Assembly: GCA_963556255.1 (NCBI GenBank)
Contig: OY744609.1
Coordinates: 18,678,309-18,742,308 of the forward strand
Length of the DNA: 64,000 bases
DNA from: Allolobophora icterica
Lineage: Eukaryota > Annelida > Clitellata > Crassiclitellata > Lumbricidae
Direction of reading: 5' to 3'
Positions 44,101-56,300 of the stretch are shown in pieces (the first letter of the stretch is position 1; each line of letters opens with the position of its first letter). The position numbers and the translations under genes were made by a program. The notes under the pieces were generated by a model. That model was not told where the DNA came from. It ran no database searches and saw only the letters and a list, made by a program, of their open reading frames with translations.

Positions 44101-47100
44101 GTAACATAAATCATGAATACCTTCGCTTAAATTTGATGCTTACCATCCTATAATTCTGAAGTACTATCCTTCTAATAACTTCTTAAGTCCCAACTGATAA
44201 TTAAGGGGAATTCAGTAAAGCCACAATTAACAGGAAACACCACAACAAACAGCCAATGAAAAACACATCAAGATACCATCACAGAAACTCTCACAATACA
44301 GCTTTGCTTACTGTTTGTACCTGATCAACTTTTTGTTTGTTATGACTTTAACATCATTTAGCCTAGCACAGGCAGCACTTTTGTGAAGTACTGAACAATC
44401 TGTGAAAAGCACCAAATCATGTGTCTAGAGAACTAAGAAACAGCCATCAATATTTTTTAACCTGCTGCAAACCCACTTGTTGCTGGTTTTCTTTCTCTGC
44501 CAAAATGTTATGTGCACAGAACAGTTAAGACTTAAGACTATTTAGAATTCTCAGGCACTATCATCAACAGTATGTTTTAGACGTTTACCTGTAAACTCAT
44601 TTCCACCTGCACGAGAAACTACAGAGCTTGGATTAGGAACAACTGGTGAAAGGTTGTCCAACTCGTTGAAACCAGTGACAGCCTTTGCAACGACTTTGGG
44701 TGATGCTTCACACGATGTGTTGCTGTCAAAAACAGCTTTGAGAATGTGCCGAAGATCACAGGCAAAATTCGTCTGCAGCTGATCAGCAATTCCTACCATC
44801 AACGAAACAACATCTCATCAACAAGGAGTACCTTTGACCTGACCTTATAACTCCAGATACATGTTAAATCTAATCTAGTGACTTCTACAGCAAGTGAAAC
44901 CATAGCCATTGAAAGCAATCCATCGAAGAAGCCTAGAAGGTACAGATGGAGCAGAAATCATGAAAATTCTTTCTACCCTCATGAGAATCTGAGCCCCAAC
45001 CTCTGGGTTGACATCAACTACTAAGTTATACCACGTTCCATTTAAGCCTGTGCCTAAATCTCGACCACAAATGCTGAGGGCAGAGGCAAGTGCATTAGCA
45101 AACTCTAGTTTACTTATTTGAAACCAACCCGATATGCAGACAAAGAGGCGATGAATGAGGTCCATGCTGTCTCTGAAGAGCGATTGCATCTCCTCGCGCG
45201 CAGCCGTCTCTGCAACCTCAATTGCCAACATCATCGATTCTTCATCGTTTTCATCACAACAAATAGAATTCGAGTTTGAAACCAAGTTCTTGTAACTAAA
45301 ATTCAAATAGATCAGGTCTCAGCCCTTTGCAAAGGTTGTAACTTAAAAGCAGGCAAGAAGAGCAGTTACTCAGGGGCACACAGTCACAGCTTCATGTATA
45401 AAGTGCAAGCGACTGCATTTTCTTTGCTCCAGCAAATGAGAATGGGATTATCATTATTATGCATTCTTTTAGTGCCACTATCTAATAACCGAGCATCAAT
45501 CGATGGCACTGATGAATTGAGAGTGAAGGACTTGCTCAAGGTCTCTACACAGTAGAGATCCCATACCGCTATCGCAGCACGCACAGGAGGTTAGTCCTTT
45601 CCCACACAATATGACCTTCCACTGTCAATGTAAAATTGGTGTACTCATTTTATAGCCGAATTCCATGAGGAGACACTAGCAGAACAGAATCTTGAAAAAT
45701 TATTTTGTCTCAGGACTTTGGGAATAAAGTAAAACAAATCCAAAATTCTACTTAATTTATATTGCTCTGCTACAGACAAAATAGTATACAATTATCTTAC
45801 TGGTTTTACTAACTGTTTAGATTCTCTGTGACTGTGATCCGATTACAAATCAAAAAGTAACCCGAAACCCCAAAATCTGAGCATTGTTCATGAGTTTCTA
45901 TAAAATAGTGCTAAGTAAACACTTCCTTACATTATAAAATTAACCCAGGGATACAACCAACTTTGCCATAAAAGCAAAAGAACAATGGCTAACTATTATG
46001 TGCTTTAATTTAAATTATAGTGCTTGTAGAAAGATATCCAACCTCTCGCGATCCCAATCGTAGCCGAATCCAGCGACGCTAGACGAGGATGATGCATGAC
46101 GACTGCTTTGTGAAACCTCTAAACTGTCACAGAGCAAGACGCTTCCAGCATCGTCTTCCATCGTCTTTTCATCGGCCAACAGATTCTCTTCACTCGCCCG
46201 CGACTGACGCTCGGGAGATCGCTCGTTGCTTTCTCCGACACCAGACTGTGCAGGCACTGCTGAAAACTGACCTGGGTTTCCTGAACTGATGGAAGCATCT
46301 GGAAACGATGTTGCATCCGGACACCCACAACCAATCCGCTGAATTGTTGAACAGTCCGACAGACAGATGGCACCAGTAACCTGGTTGGACAGTTGATTCG
46401 GATCTGTCCTCGGTGACCTGCAGTCGTGTGAGGTATCGTAGGACGTGACGTTAGAAACGCTGGAATCGCATTTGATTGCACCGTCCAGATTGTCTGAATT
46501 GAGCACTCCCGAATAAATCGTCTGTTTCTGAATATTAGACTCGTCCTGTTCCTCGCCGTGCCTCGAACTGTCTGTTGCTGAGATGTCGAATGTCATGTTC
46601 AGCTCTCGTCGATCTTCGTGAATGCAGGAGCGTACCACTTCCGCAAAGAACTCGCCAATCTCGGACAATCCACCGGCATCGTGACTGTCGCCGGCAACAA
46701 GTGTTGCACTGGCGACCTTTGACCTGTACTTGGTTCCTGCATCTTGTTCAGCTCCGAACCGAGTCCTTTCAGCAACAGCACCACAGTCGTAAGCACCATC
46801 TATCCAAGGACAAGCCAAACGATCGAGATCCTCATAGCAGGTCATTTCGTTGAGCTCTGACGGATCTTTTCCCTTCGACAGCAACATTTCAAGGACCCAT
46901 AACTCTTTCATATTTAAAGTCCACAGCAGATCCCTACAAGCCAAATTAGAAAAAAAAAAACAATAAACACGATGTAATTTTAAAATACTTGCACAGCATA
47001 ACAAAGCAACATTAAATGACCTATGTTCCATGTTACTGCCTAACCCTGAGGACAGCCCAGTCGAAACCAAGGATACAGCATGCGACACCAAGATCACCAA

Positions 47101-50100
47101 AGGACGCAATAGATGCATTTGAGTCTACTTTTTTGGCTAAACAGTAAACAATGAAATATTAGTAACACTAGTGAGAACCTCTAAGTGTTAACCTCTAGAT
47201 GTAAATATCTGAATCTAAACGTGTGAAATAACTGACACAGAGTGTAAATGTTTCAGAATTTAAGGGTTTTCGTCTATGTAGTTGTAGGCCTATGTTGGCC
47301 TAATGTCCATTTATGGTTCATTATCACATGACTGATGATGACCAGTTTGACCACTGACTGACCAAAATGACTGGCAATGTTTTATGTCTTAAATATGTTC
47401 GTGACTTTGCATCCACTTTTTTGGCGTCTGGTGACGCCACTGAAAGGGATTGAACGTCTTTCCCTCAGAGTTGCTTTGCCAAAAACTGAACAACAAATGC
47501 ATGTATCAAGAAACTCATACAGTGCCTTTGCAGATAGGTGCTGGAAGATCTGATGGACCTAAAGTGGTGCATCTTAAGCTGAAAATATTTCTGGAGCTGT
47601 AAGATTTAGTGCACTGCAAAAAGCCCAAACACTTCCACATGAGAACTATGCCACACTGTTGTAACAACTCATCCATCTTACCGAATTCTACGAAGCAGTT
47701 GCTGGAAAGGCCGGAACATTTCAGACATGCAACTGGGATCCATGTCGGGATTCAACGGACCTTCGGGATAAACTAACAGACCGCTGAAATCAATCAGATG
47801 AACAACTTTTATAAATCTTAAGCAAGTAACAGAGCAAATAGTTTATCAAAACAAAACACACAGTTTGTAAAACATGTTATACAAATGATCAGAAAACTGC
47901 CAACAAGCTGATGGATTCTACAATATTAATATAGTGAAAACTTCCGCCAAACTGAACCCTATTTAGATTTTGCACAAGTCGATCAAAGATCTATTGATAC
48001 AGGATATAATACTGTATCATGACCACCAAACAACAATCAGTACACAAACAAAACAACGCATTATTTCAATAATTTTGGTCATATCTGTTGCTGTTTCACA
48101 GCTACTCTCATGAATCTAAGTAAAACACCAGCTGTCTTTGAATATACTGACATATGGCTATACAGTATTGGCACCAGTGGAGGCAGCAAGTTTCACGACA
48201 GTAAATGCACTTTCAGTTACGATTTCCCTCACATTGTGCCAACATGCTATGAAGAATCTGGCTAAGACCCCCTTTTGCATCAAAGAACAAGCACAGCATG
48301 CTGGCCAGTACTGCTGGCTGTCATAGCAAAGCACATATCCTTGACCACCTTCATTACATATTCCACTCTTCAAGGTACTGGACTTTTATAGCAATGGCCT
48401 GAGCTCCTCCATGACTGGAGTTAATTTTTGACCACCAAATAGTTGCTGTAGTGTAAATAAAACTGGACACAACAGTCTATCTACCTTTTTTCAGTAGCTA
48501 GTGATCCCAGGCAACAGTTCACCATTCCAATGAACAACCAGTGCAGAATCTGGCAAAACTTGAAGTTTCAAGCTGCTGGCAAACTCTTCTCGATATAATC
48601 TTCATGCTTGGCGAATGAAACTTCAACTCAATGGCAAGTCCTGAATTTCACCACCTAGACTCATAACAGCTTCAGCAGTAGCAGCCAACAGATGTGGTGG
48701 TGGTTCCCTGTCAGTGAGTTCAGTTTGATCTAAAGCTGCAGCCACCAACTCATTCACAAAAATATTTTTGCCAAGTGCTCAACTAGATAGTCATTCCCCT
48801 CTCATACTCTTTCACACACTAACACATTCTGGGTCACCGTCTTCATCAGCTTTGTCTTATTGTTACTGCTGTTAAAAATCCAGTTTTAAAGTGTAAAACT
48901 TCAATTATTTCAAACTCTCACAATCTGCTCCTCTGACCCTGGCTTTCAGCTCCATTTTATAATTATTGAAAAATGAATTTACCATACTTAAGTCAATATA
49001 AAATTAACATTTATTAGTAAGGCAGCCATACCCACACGTGACTTTCATTCGTGAAGTAAATGACCAAAGAAAGGCAAAATGACATAATAGGTGAAACTCC
49101 TAAGGGCCTGTGCAACCTCTAAATTTTCTCCAATTTACCAATGTATATCAAATTGCACCTGATTTATTTATTTTGTATGGGGACGTATTTTGCACCTTCT
49201 AGTATTAAAAAGATTAAAAAACTTAAACTTCATTTTTCATCATATACACATGGACCAATCAAATGTTAGACTGTATAAGTTAGGTTTGTGCTTGAATTGA
49301 AATGTGTAAGCTATCCTTATAAGACTTTATGGAAGATGTTATATTTATGATCCGCTTTTGTTGGGTTTTACCTCACCTTCCGTGGCGTTTGGATCATTCC
49401 ATTGATCTTAGTGATTGATTGAGTGTCCTTGTGCTTGCTACATGTTATTTTCTGGTTGTTGCAATTTGGTCTTTGGGTATGTAGGTCAGATCATTATCAT
49501 CATTATCGACATTTTCATTATTATTATCACTATTATTATCACCACTATTACCTTACCATTATTACCATTATCATGATTATTATGATTCTTTATTAAGATT
49601 TATTATTACGATTTTTTACTTCCTTTGACTTACTATCTACTATCTACTATCTACGTATTTGTTTTCACTTTATCGTCGGATATGCCTAGGATAAGTTGCT
49701 CTGCTGTTGTCGGTTGCCCTCTAGCGTCGTATGACTAAATATGAGTCATACAACTGTCTTATCTGTCGGGAGGCACTCTCCAATCCTTTGGTAGGAGATG
49801 GCTCTACAAGGGGAGATCCAGTGACTTGTGGAGAATGTGAGAATGGATATCATATGAAATGCTATTTAAAAGAATTTAATTCTTTTCCCAGTAAATCTTG
49901 GTGGTGCAGTAACTGTTTAGCAAGTTTGTTTCCATTTGGATCAATTGATAATGACAATCGCTCTAAACAGCCCTGACTTGTTAATAACAGGCCTTATTGA
50001 TAGGCTATACAATGGTCCCAGACTAGAGGTAGTACCTGAATGGGATGACCATCCTCTCTTGAATAATGAAGAGATTGATCCTGACACAAACCTTTACAAT

Positions 50101-53100
50101 GCCACTACCACTTCTTGGGATAGTCCTTATTCCACCACTAAATCGCTGATGCAGGAACACAACTCTAAAAATAGTCTGTATTTGATGCACATAAACTGTA
50201 GAAGTATGCTTAACAAGACAGCTGCAATAGAGGACCTTTTAAATCAGCTTCCAGTCACTATTCTTGCTATTACGGAGACTTGGTTGGACTCTGTGGCAGC
50301 TGAAACTATTAAGATACCGGGATATCAGCTGATACACAAACCCAGAATAACTGGCACAGGAGGAGGAGGAGTTGGTTTCCTAATTAGAGAAGATATCTCG
50401 TATAATGTAATAGACACGGAATGCTCTATAGGACAAACCCTTACTTATGAAAGCCTATTTATAAGCATTAGAACCACTGAAGGATTGTGCAAAGTGGGTA
50501 CTATTTATAGACCACCGGATACAGACTTGGAGAGGTTCAGGAATGAATTTGATTTGTTGTTAGCTAATCTAACTAGTAAGAATTGTAATCTCTTTCTTTT
50601 AGGTGATTTCAATATTGATCTTTTACGAGCGGAAAACCATCAGCGGACAGGCATGTTCTTAGATAACTTAGCCTCGTACAATATTTTGCCTGTCATTACC
50701 AGACCTACGCGAATCACCAACCATTCTGCCACCTTAATCGATCATGTGTATACAAATGCATGGGCTAAATTAAATCAGGCGGCAATAATCATTGCAGACA
50801 TCTCAGATCACTTGCCTATTTTTACTGCTTTCGATCTACATCACTCCCAATTCAAAGGTGTTACTTATACTGATTGCAGATTAACCACAGAGGTACAAAA
50901 ACAGATTTTTCTAAGGAAAATTGAGGAAACCAACTGGTCAGAGGTTTTAGCTGCCTGCAGCAGGAGTGAGCCAGAATTAGCATATAACGTTTTTCTTGAT
51001 AAATTCTTCACTAGCTACGATAGTGCTTTTCCCCGACAAAATTATAAAGTTGCAAAAAAGCATAGAGCAAAAAAACCTTGGATGACTCAAGGCCTAATTA
51101 AATCTGCGAGTAAAAAGGAAAGACTATACAAAAAGTATATTAAGAATCCTACAGCAAGTAATAAAAAGAAATTTACTGCCTATAGAAATATCTTTAAAAC
51201 GATTAGGAACAATGCCGAAAAGGTTTTCTATCAAACTGAATTTACTAAACATAGTTCTAATTTAAAAAAAACCTGGAGCCTTATACGTAATATAATTCAA
51301 TTGGGTGAGAGGGATCCTCCCCTGGAGTTTCTTAAAAATGGCGATGCAATGATTGATGACCCTCTGAGTATAGCCAATGCCTTTAATAATTATTTTGTAA
51401 GTATTGCTCAAACATTAGCTGACCAGATTCCGCCGTCTCAAAAGTCTTATTCTGATTTTCTATGTCCTCCTATGATGAAATCTTTTGGGGTTATTCCCAT
51501 TTCCTCGGACGAAATATTGCAGATTGGTGCATCAATGCGACTGACTCACTCCACAGGATATGATAATATCGATCCGACACTAGCTGCGACCAGTCTGCCG
51601 CTGCTGTCTTCAATTCTATCTGAAATTATAAACTGTTCACTTAACTCGGGAATAGTACCACAGGCCATTAAAATTGCTAAAATTATCCCAGTTTTTAAAA
51701 AAGGTAATAGAAATGAGGTGTCAAACTATAGACCGATTTCAATTTTGCCATACTTTGCAAAGTTTTATGAAAAATCAGTGGCAAATAGACTCCTCGCTTA
51801 CCTAAATAAAATGAACATTATCCTCCCCAATCAGTATGGGTTTCAACCTGAGCAATCCCCCTCCCTGGCGCTTATAGACTTATATGATAAAATATCTCAA
51901 ACAATAGATAACAATGAATACTCTATTGGCATATTCCTGGATCTCTCCAAGGCTTTCGATACTGTAGATCATACCATACTGCTTCACAAACTTGCCAATT
52001 ATGGAATTAGAGGTGTCCAACTTGAATGGTTTACTTGCTACTTAAATAACAGGTCACAGTTTGTTTTTTGCAATGGTGCAGCATCGGATAAGAAAAAAAT
52101 TAAGTTTGGTGTGCCACAGGGTTCCAACCTTGGACCTCTACTTTTCCTCTTATATATTAACGATTTGCCGAATGCCTCGTCTACTCTATCATGTATACTT
52201 TTTGCTGATGATACTTCTCTGTATCACTCAGATAAATCCTACTTAAATCTTATCTCTACTATTAACACTGAACTTCGATTAATATCTGAGTGGTTCTTAG
52301 CGAACAAATTGTCGTTAAATGTAGATAAAACGGCCTTTATGCTTTTTAAATCTCACAGGAAGTTAGGACCAGCCGAAAATTCTATTACGCTGTCCATTAA
52401 TGGTTGTAATATTAACCAAGTTAATAATACTAAGTTCCTGGGAGTGATAATTGATCATCACTTAACATGGGAGTTGCACATCAGGAGCATAGCAAATAAG
52501 GTAGCAAAAAATACTGGTATAATTTATCGTGCCTCCAATAAGCTCCCACCAAAAATAAGAATTCAATTATATTATTCACTTATCTACCCCTACCTCTCCT
52601 ACTGTTGCATGGTATGGGCCTCCACCTATGCTTCGAGACTACATAAACTCTGGTTGCTCCAAAAAAGAGCTATGCGTACTATCAGTGGTGCCCCATGGGG
52701 CTCGCATACGGATCCTATATTCATTAGTAATAAAGTATTAAAAATCGACCAAATAAGAAACTATCAAATTGCTCTATTTATGTTTAAATTCACCAGAAAT
52801 ATTCTGCCACCTAAACTTCTAAAAGATTTTAGTAAAGGCTCTGACATCCATTCTCATGATACGAGGGGTGCGGCTAAGTTCAGACAAGAGTTTGCACGTA
52901 CGAACACAAGAATGTTCTCGATCAAAATTGCAGGTCCTAAACTCTGGAATACCCTTCCCCCGATGCTTCAGCAAATGGGATCTCTGTTAAGCTTCAAAAA
53001 ATCACTGCGTGACTTTCTCTTGATTTTGTAGTTTGGGTTTGACGGAATTAAGGTCTTGTTGTGTCAATTGCCATTTGCTATTCTAGTAGCTTTGTAAAAA

Positions 53101-53294
53101 ATAGATATCCACCAGTTAAATTGGTTTTGTCTGATGTGTCTGTTCTAGTTCTACTTTTTGTATTATTATCGTCTCCCAAGTAACTAGGATCATAGCTTAT
53201 TGGATTGTGCCCCCGACTGTCTTATTACTTCTCTCTCTCACTCTCTTTCTCTCTCTCTTTCTCTCTCTTCCTCTCTCTTTCTGTCTTCCTCTTT

Positions 53295-53385
<91 letters not shown>

Positions 53386-56300
53386 ATGTTTGTATGTAGT
53401 TTACATTTGGTTTCTGTTTTTTGGTTTCTCTGCCCAAGGTTTTGGCAGTTTAGTTAAGAACTCTACTTAATTCGTTGTATTGATCTGTTAGTTAAGGTTC
53501 AGGTTGGTTTCTGTTTTGCGCCATCGTATTTAGTTCTGTGAATGGGTGTCCCTGCTCGCGGGAGCTTGCTCCCTTTTGGGCCATTCCCTTGCTAACCAGC
53601 TTGCTATGTTTCTGTTTGTATACAAATTTTTTGGATTTTGGTGGCAATAAACGAGTTTCGTATTCGTATTCGTATTCGTATATAACTGCATCCTAGGTTT
53701 GAATCCCAGATCACTGAATAAAATTAGCAACTTATAACACACATGAGCAGTAAGTAACAGTTGCCTGGAAGTTGGGTTCCTGTTGCTCTGATAGTGCTTC
53801 AGCCATAACATAAAAAGATAACAGTCTCTTCATAAATTATCCCATATTCCTTATCAGGATGTAAGGGAAATGTTCATTTCCTTCACAAAGGCCCAGCTTT
53901 GGATAAATGCCAATGTCCTGAACATGCATGGATCAGCACAGTACACCACAGTTCATAACAGTAACAAAGTTTTCTGGGTACATAACACTAGATCTGTTGG
54001 CAGGCACCCTATGGGCAAAGGATGGCCTGAGGTACTCAGGCCGTGTATCATATATCACCTGAAGTCTAGCCAAAGAAGCACAATGGCTTAATAATGAGTA
54101 GTTGTCTCGTGCTTCAAAGTCACAAGGTGGGAGGCATCAGGTAACACTCCAGACTTGTCAATCAGTCAATCATATACAATAATAAATTTCTTTAGTCTCT
54201 GGGAGTCAACAGAAATAGTGCATGGTCAGAATGGTGGGCTGAAAGATATATAGAGGAGCTCGAGGGAAAGTGACTGCTTAACTTTGAATCAGGCTCAAGT
54301 GGCAAGTGCACATAACTCACATGCACCTGGTTGGGTGATCAATTTATTATCCAATAATCCAGGTATTGAGTACCCATTCAGAATGGACTCAGATAACCAG
54401 GCTGTATTTTACAAAACTTAGACACTTCCATATATAACACATACAGAAAACCTCACCTCTTGCCATCTCTCCACAAGTCTTTCACTTAAAACTGAAAACA
54501 CTGCTCTTTCACAAATCCTATCCCGATTCCTCCTCTTCCCTTTACCTCCTTCACCATTTCAACTCTAAATACACCCACCTTAGCTGTCTGACTGTCTGCC
54601 TGCCTGACCCCTTGGGATCTTAACCTGGAACCGATTTCACCCCCCTCCCCTCACTTATCGATTATGATTTGACAAAGCACCTGTGAATAAGCTGGTTCCT
54701 GTGACTTTTTTGGGCGCTGTAGAAATCTTGAGATTACAACTGTCTTGTTGGCTCTGCTCCACCATACTTAGAGACTTCAGCATTTCGGTCTCCTCGGTCC
54801 TAGCACCCTTCGGTTGGCTGCCCATGGACTCCCGATTGTCCCTCGTATGCGTACTGCTACAGCTCAGTCCAGAAGCTTTGCCTATCTATGTTGGCTTGAG
54901 CTCTTCGGTTTGCCCTCTCCACAGTTTGACAAGCGCCTGAAGTCTGTATTATTTGACAGTGATTTAACTGGTTCAGGTTGGGAGCACCACTAATGAGTTT
55001 TTCTTAAAGTGGCGCTCTATAAATTTCGGATTACAGTTAAAATAAAAATTAAAATCAAGTTTACTACATACCATATAACTGCTAATCTTGGAATTGTGAA
55101 CATAAGAGCTGGATCATACATGTCCAGTTGTTCCTGTGACACCCATCCAAGGCGCAAAGATCTAAAACAGCGATTAAACATCCAAACTGAAAATTCACCT
55201 TCTGCATCAGTAAGAGTGAATAAACGAGCAAGAAAAGTCACCTATGGGTGAAAAAGTGAACAAGTATTCACTACTTTAGCTCATTCATAAAATGAAAACT
55301 ACAGCAGGAAACAAACAAGCTCTTCATTTTGTGTACATAAGATAGATGGGTCCTATACCTAACTTGTGTAAGAAAGATATCTGCCCTTTCTGGCAGTTTA
55401 AGAATAGCAAATTCAACCTTTGAACTGTTTCGCTGAACAGCACAGCCACTTCCTGCAGAAGGTCGTAATCCTTCATCGTCTTGACTGGTACCATTGCACT
55501 CACGTAGCTGCAACAACACAACAGATAAGATTTCAAACAACTTATTAGCGTTGGAAAGTTTGGATGAAACTTTCAGATGATGAAACTAGAAAAGTTGGAT
55601 AAGCCCACAAAATAAATTGTGCTCACCATAAATAAATACAGATGCACAGAAATAATGTACAGAAATAACGAATTATATCAAAGATGACACACATAAAATG
55701 AAAAATTTCAGAGATGCTTTCAAAACGACTCCTGAAATATGTAAACAATTTTCATGAAATATGAGCTTAAAAATTAAAATTATCATCACACAACACAATA
55801 AGTCATCAGTATGGAAACATTTAAACAATGTATTGGTGCTGCATCAACACACGGTCTGTAAATATAATTATTTTCTGTCATAATGAACCAACTAATAACA
55901 ATTGTTCTGCTGTCAATCTACCTCAACAGTATCCAATTCCAATTCAATGCCTCTCGTATTGGTAATTATTAAAGTCTCCTGTGTATTAATTAAAAATTCC
56001 CGATGGTAATATTTATATTCTCTGTAGTAATTTATGTCTCCCATGGTAACGTTGGTCTCCCACATGCCTGTTTAGTAATTTTTCTTCATATTAGCTTTTG
56101 AGTTGCCAAAAGAGAGAATCACCAAGTCCCGAACTGGACCAGAGCATAGTAGAACTTGCCTTCCTGCTGACAGTTGGTACTAGTACCAACTGTTAGTTGG
56201 TACTAGTACCAACTGTTACTGCACATATTGTTAGAGGCAGCAGATGGCTGAAGTTAATGGTCTGCTATATAAGAAGTCCACCAAGAAAGCTCAAACCCAT

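Larger units (their letters stand above)
49600..53681 (+). mobile_element. CR1/L2-type LINE, apparently intact ORF2
   Basis: Lies in ZFYVE28 intron 6, opposite strand. It contains a small PHD-finger ORF (49731-49976), a complete ORF2 (49936-53031) and a ~650-bp 3' untranslated region holding a (CT)n tract. AATAAACGAG is followed by about four GTATTC/TTCGTA units ending near 53681, the self-made tail of such LINEs. The 5' boundary is not visible; the degenerate ATT/ATC-rich stretch at 49490-49620 may be flank. No clear target-site duplication was seen. Confidence 0.85.

Noticed and set aside
44875..45128. Open frame continuing after ZFYVE28 exon 9
   Set aside because: It is intronic: the next exon continues the conserved [12 protein letters not shown] junction in phase. 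Kept only as a possible retained-intron isoform.
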